Source of the DNA: SZUA-229 sp041589455
Lineage (GTDB): Bacteria > Pseudomonadota > Gammaproteobacteria > SZUA-229
Assembly (NCBI GenBank): GCA_041589455.1
Contig: JBFHVQ010000100.1
Span: forward strand, 1 to 8,175
Direction: 5' to 3'
DNA: 8,175 nt
The translations under genes were made by a program, and so were the position numbers. Of this stretch, positions 6,044 to 8,175 are shown piece by piece (position 1 is the stretch's first letter; each line of letters starts with the position of its first letter). Below the pieces are notes generated by a model. It ran no database searches, had not been told where the DNA came from, and saw only the letters and a program-made list of their open reading frames with translations.

Positions 6044-6077
6044 ATTTAGCCTGTCACATGAGCGTGACCGGCTAAAT
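6044..6077 (+). terminator. Long hairpin after ygfZ
   Basis: ATTTAGCC (6044-6051) pairs with GGCTAAAT (6070-6077) and, past one T/C mismatch, GTCAC (6053-6057) pairs with GTGAC (6064-6068), leaving a 6-nt loop. This gives 13 bp beginning 14 nt after the ygfZ stop. The T-run after it is only three bases, so it may be a weak or bidirectional terminator or an RNA-stabilising hairpin. Confidence 0.5.
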
Positions 6078-6104
6078 TTGACTAAACTGTTAGTAACTTA
6101 TAAA
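6078..6104 (+). promoter_or_regulatory. Candidate promoter of the first HDOD gene
   Basis: TTGACT (6078-6083, five of six matches) is followed by TATAAA at 6099-6104 with a short 15-nt spacer; a 17-nt reading gives the poorer TAAAAA. The start would fall near 6111, only about 5 nt before the ATG at 6117, making a nearly leaderless mRNA. Transcription continuing from ygfZ is an alternative. Confidence 0.35.
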
Positions 6105-6116
6105 AATAAAAGACTG

Positions 6117-6950
6117 ATGAACCAACAGGCACAACATATATACTCCCTTATTTGCAAGGCAGTTGAAACCGATCAGCTAAAATTACCGACCCTGCCTGAA
6201 GTTGCCTTGAAAGTAAAAAGCGCGGTAGAAAGCGAAGATCAGACAGCGGCCGATATTGCAGATTTATTAATACAGGACTCTGCACTCAGCGCCCGTCTGT
6301 TACAGCTTGCAAACAGTCCCCTCTATCGTGCTCGTCATAAGATCGACAATTTACAGACAGCCATATCACGGCTGGGTCTAAGAATTGTTAAAGATCTGGT
6401 GATTATGCTGGCCATCAAACAGGCCTTTAAAGCCAGCGATGCAAAAGTAGACCAGCAATTTCGTGCTATCTGGCAATGCAGCATAGATGTGGCATCTGTT
6501 TCCAGAGTTTTATCCCAGAGTCAGGGATCGCTTGAAAGCGAACAGGCAATTGTTGCTGGACTGATTCACAATATTGGTAGCCTGCCATTGATTGAACTTG
6601 CTGAAAGACAGCCTCAACTATTTGAAGATCTCCCTCTTGCAGACGCCATTCCCATGCTACAAAGCGAACTGGGAAAAAAGATTCTAAGCTTCTGGGGCTT
6701 TCCACAAATGCTGGTGAATGTCGCCAGTGAATGGAATCAGTATGAACGCGAGCACGCGGGAGATGCCGATTATGTTGATCTTGTGCAGGTTGCCGTGCTA
6801 CATACTGAACACAGGCCCAGCAACACACCTGAAGACCTGACCCACATTCAGGCCTTTGGAAAACTTGGGCTAGACCCTGAAGTCCTGGAATTTGACTCTG
6901 ACACACAAAGCCAGTTAGACGAGACACGCGAAAGCCTGATGCAAATATAA
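6117..6950 (+). CDS. Stand-alone HDOD domain protein 1, 277 aa
   Basis: This is an HDOD (HD-related output domain) protein, a family related to HD phosphohydrolases but without the catalytic residues and usually linked to signalling. The recognisable core is LPTLPEVALKV (about 23-33), QDSALSARLLQLANSPLYR (53-71), the AISRLGLRIVKDLV block (82-95) and AGLIHNIGSLP (147-157). The place where active HD proteins carry the HD pair reads H151-N152, and the first-ligand position in the WxHS motif is C121 (W-Q-C-S), so metal-dependent hydrolysis is unlikely. No GGDEF, EAL, receiver or membrane segment accompanies the domain. The ATG at 6117 is chosen over a TTG at 6078 because it aligns exactly with the starts of both paralogues. 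There is no clear Shine-Dalgarno sequence. The specific function is unknown; by hand it is about 57% identical to the third copy over 107 residues. Confidence 0.9.
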   Translation: MNQQAQHIYSLICKAVETDQLKLPTLPEVALKVKSAVESEDQTAADIADLLIQDSALSARLLQLANSPLYRARHKIDNLQTAISRLGLRIVKDLVIMLAIKQAFKASDAKVDQQFRAIWQCSIDVASVSRVLSQSQGSLESEQAIVAGLIHNIGSLPLIELAERQPQLFEDLPLADAIPMLQSELGKKILSFWGFPQMLVNVASEWNQYEREHAGDADYVDLVQVAVLHTEHRPSNTPEDLTHIQAFGKLGLDPEVLEFDSDTQSQLDETRESLMQI

Positions 6951-6952
6951 TT

Positions 6953-7801
6953 ATGACTAAAATAATGCAGGATAAAATAGAGTTATTTTTAGCGGAAGTC
7001 AAAGATGCCGTTGCTACCGAACGCCTGTTGCTACCATCACTGCCTGATGTCGCAATAAAACTAAAAGAAGAGTGTGAAAAAGATGATACGAATGCTGAAA
7101 GCATTGCCACAGTCATCTCACAGGACCCTGCCATGTCAGTACGCCTACTGCAGGTCGCCAATAGTTCACTTTATCGCACTTCTCACACAACTGATAATAT
7201 TCAGATGGCAATTACCAAACTGGGACTCAAACTGGTACGTGACCTGATTATCAGTCTTTCGATGAAACAGATTTATGAAACCAGTAACGACATTATTGCT
7301 GAGCGTTTTCGTGAACTGTGGCTCGCCAGTACCAAAACTGCTGCTATATCTCGATTGCTGGCAGTCAACCACACCAAACTTGATCCGGAACAGGCGATGC
7401 TGGCAGGTCTGGTGCACAACATTGGTGCCCTGCCCATTATATTAATGGCTGAAGAAGATGACGATCTGTTTGATAACCCCGAAGCACTTTACCAGGTAGT
7501 GAAGAAAATGCAGGGTGAAGTTAGCGCCTATATTTTTCGTGACTGGCACTTCCCCGCGTATATGATTGAGATTGCTGAGAATTGCTATAACTTCAGACGC
7601 CACCACGATGGCCCTCCAGACTATGTCGATGTGGTCCAGGTTGCGTTGATTCAAGGTAGCATCTACACCGGACTTGAATGCCCGGAAGACTGGTCAAGTG
7701 TCTCCGCTTTTGAACGACTAGGCATAGATACAGAGTCAAACGTCCTTGAAATTGAAGAAAATAAGCTGATCTTTGATGAAACTACCTCACTCTTCAAATA
7801 A
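6953..7801 (+). CDS. Stand-alone HDOD domain protein 2, 282 aa
   Basis: This is the second HDOD paralogue, separated from the first by 2 nt and therefore almost certainly co-transcribed and coupled. Core blocks are LPSLPDVAIKL, ISQDPAMSVRLLQVANSSLYR, MAITKLGLKLVRDLI and AGLVHNIGALP. In numbering from the second ATG, the usual HD pair is H151-N152 and the earlier WxHS histidine is replaced by A121 (W-L-A-S), so hydrolysis is unlikely. Two ATG codons are possible, at 6953 and 6965 (278 aa); the second lines up exactly with the starts of copies 1 and 3, but neither has a Shine-Dalgarno sequence. Hand counts give about 46% identity to copy 1 and 48% to copy 3 over 107 ungapped residues, so it is the most diverged of the three. 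The C-terminal region is acidic (for example ESNVLEIEENK). Role unknown. Confidence 0.9.
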   Translation: MTKIMQDKIELFLAEVKDAVATERLLLPSLPDVAIKLKEECEKDDTNAESIATVISQDPAMSVRLLQVANSSLYRTSHTTDNIQMAITKLGLKLVRDLIISLSMKQIYETSNDIIAERFRELWLASTKTAAISRLLAVNHTKLDPEQAMLAGLVHNIGALPIILMAEEDDDLFDNPEALYQVVKKMQGEVSAYIFRDWHFPAYMIEIAENCYNFRRHHDGPPDYVDVVQVALIQGSIYTGLECPEDWSSVSAFERLGIDTESNVLEIEENKLIFDETTSLFK

Positions 7802-7806
7802 ATCAC

Positions 7807-7812
7807 TATAAT
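7807..7812 (+). promoter_or_regulatory. Candidate -10 element before the third HDOD gene
   Basis: A perfect TATAAT lies just after the stop of HDOD gene 2, in the 53-nt gap before gene 3. No convincing -35 is found 16-18 nt upstream (ACCTCA at best) and there is no TG extension. It would give a start near 7819 and a 36-nt leader. It may drive the third gene separately, or be chance. Confidence 0.3.
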
Positions 7813-7854
7813 CTGTGCCATAACATTTAAAAAATTAAAGGCATGGGCATATCG

Positions 7855-8175
7855 ATGAATGCAAAAGCAGAACAATTCTTCAATGAACTCAAAACAGCGG
7901 TTGAATCAGACCAGTTAGTTTTACCGACCCTACCCGAAGTTGCCCTGAAAATACGTGATGCCGTAGAGAGTGACAGTGCTTCAGCTCAGCAAATTGCTGA
8001 GACCCTCAGCCAGGACGCATCGCTATCCGCACGCCTGATTCAGGTATCGAATAGCCCTTTATATCGATCACGCTCACCCATCGAAGACCTGCAGATGGCT
8101 GTTACTCGGCTAGGCATACGCATGGTTAAAGATCTGGTCATCAGCCTGGCAATGAAACAGATATATCAGGCCACC
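7855..8175 (+). CDS. Stand-alone HDOD domain protein 3, N-terminal fragment (cut by window edge)
   Basis: An open frame runs from the ATG at 7855 to the window end without a stop, giving 107 residues. It starts MNAKAEQFFNELKTAVE and carries LPTLPEVALKI, SQDASLSARLIQVSNSPLYR, MAVTRLGIRMVKDLV and SLAMKQIYQ, the same HDOD core in the same order as its two neighbours. Alignment to copy 1 is ungapped with about 61 identities in 107 (57%), against about 51 with copy 2, suggesting that copies 1 and 3 share the more recent common ancestor or have converted each other. An in-frame ATG at 7843 is possible, but the AAAGG there lies too close; 7855 matches the paralogues. The HD/HN position lies beyond the edge, so its catalytic status cannot be read here. 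Confidence 0.9.
   Translation, partial: MNAKAEQFFNELKTAVESDQLVLPTLPEVALKIRDAVESDSASAQQIAETLSQDASLSARLIQVSNSPLYRSRSPIEDLQMAVTRLGIRMVKDLVISLAMKQIYQAT

Noticed and set aside
6466..7161. Long minus-strand open frame (231 codons) across HDOD genes 1 and 2
   Set aside because: It is antisense to two clearly conserved HDOD genes, spans their junction, is of low-complexity character and resembles no family I know.
1..8175. Search for tRNA, rRNA, CRISPR, insertion sequences or prophage remnants
   Set aside because: No cloverleaf-like segments, regular spaced repeats, transposase motifs or terminal inverted repeats were seen; coding density and gene content are those of a conserved chromosomal region.

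Overview
The window carries typical gammaproteobacterial housekeeping genes at what looks like mid-40s percent GC (judged by eye, not computed). The GyrA N-terminus, the SdhCDAB set with an Asp in the [2Fe-2S] motif as in E. coli SdhB, and the SdhE/YgfX/YgfZ/DUF1249 genes all point to a gammaproteobacterium. I cannot name the genus. No mobile element, CRISPR array, tRNA or rRNA was seen.

Layout. Bases 1-200 (minus) are the 5' end of gyrA, and 201-421 is a short intergenic stretch with a probable gyrA promoter and a weak terminator hairpin. Bases 422-4826 (minus) hold one tightly packed seven-gene operon, read right to left: sdhC, sdhD, sdhA, sdhB, sdhE, ygfX and a DUF1249 (YqiB-like) gene. 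Its junctions are ATGA overlaps or gaps of 2-22 nt, plus a 47-nt overlap between sdhE and ygfX. Bases 4827-4979 form a divergent promoter region with back-to-back sigma70-like promoters, a 14-bp perfect palindrome and a 10-bp perfect inverted repeat. ygfZ (4980-6029, plus) runs the other way and ends at a long hairpin. From 6117 to the right edge there are three tandem paralogous genes for stand-alone HDOD proteins; the third is cut off by the window end.

How the genes fit together. The left two thirds form a succinate dehydrogenase (complex II) production locus. It contains the four structural subunits, the FAD-attachment factor SdhE for SdhA, and the divergent YgfZ/IBA57-family protein linked to Fe-S enzyme maintenance, relevant to the three-cluster subunit SdhB. 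In E. coli ygfZ lies directly opposite sdhE-ygfX; here the whole sdhCDAB set sits between those neighbours. The HDOD array on the right is the least understood part. The three proteins align without gaps over their first 107 residues, two of them visibly lack HD catalytic residues, and none shows an extra signalling domain. It is the best candidate in the window for an uncharacterised system, although HDOD proteins themselves are a known family.
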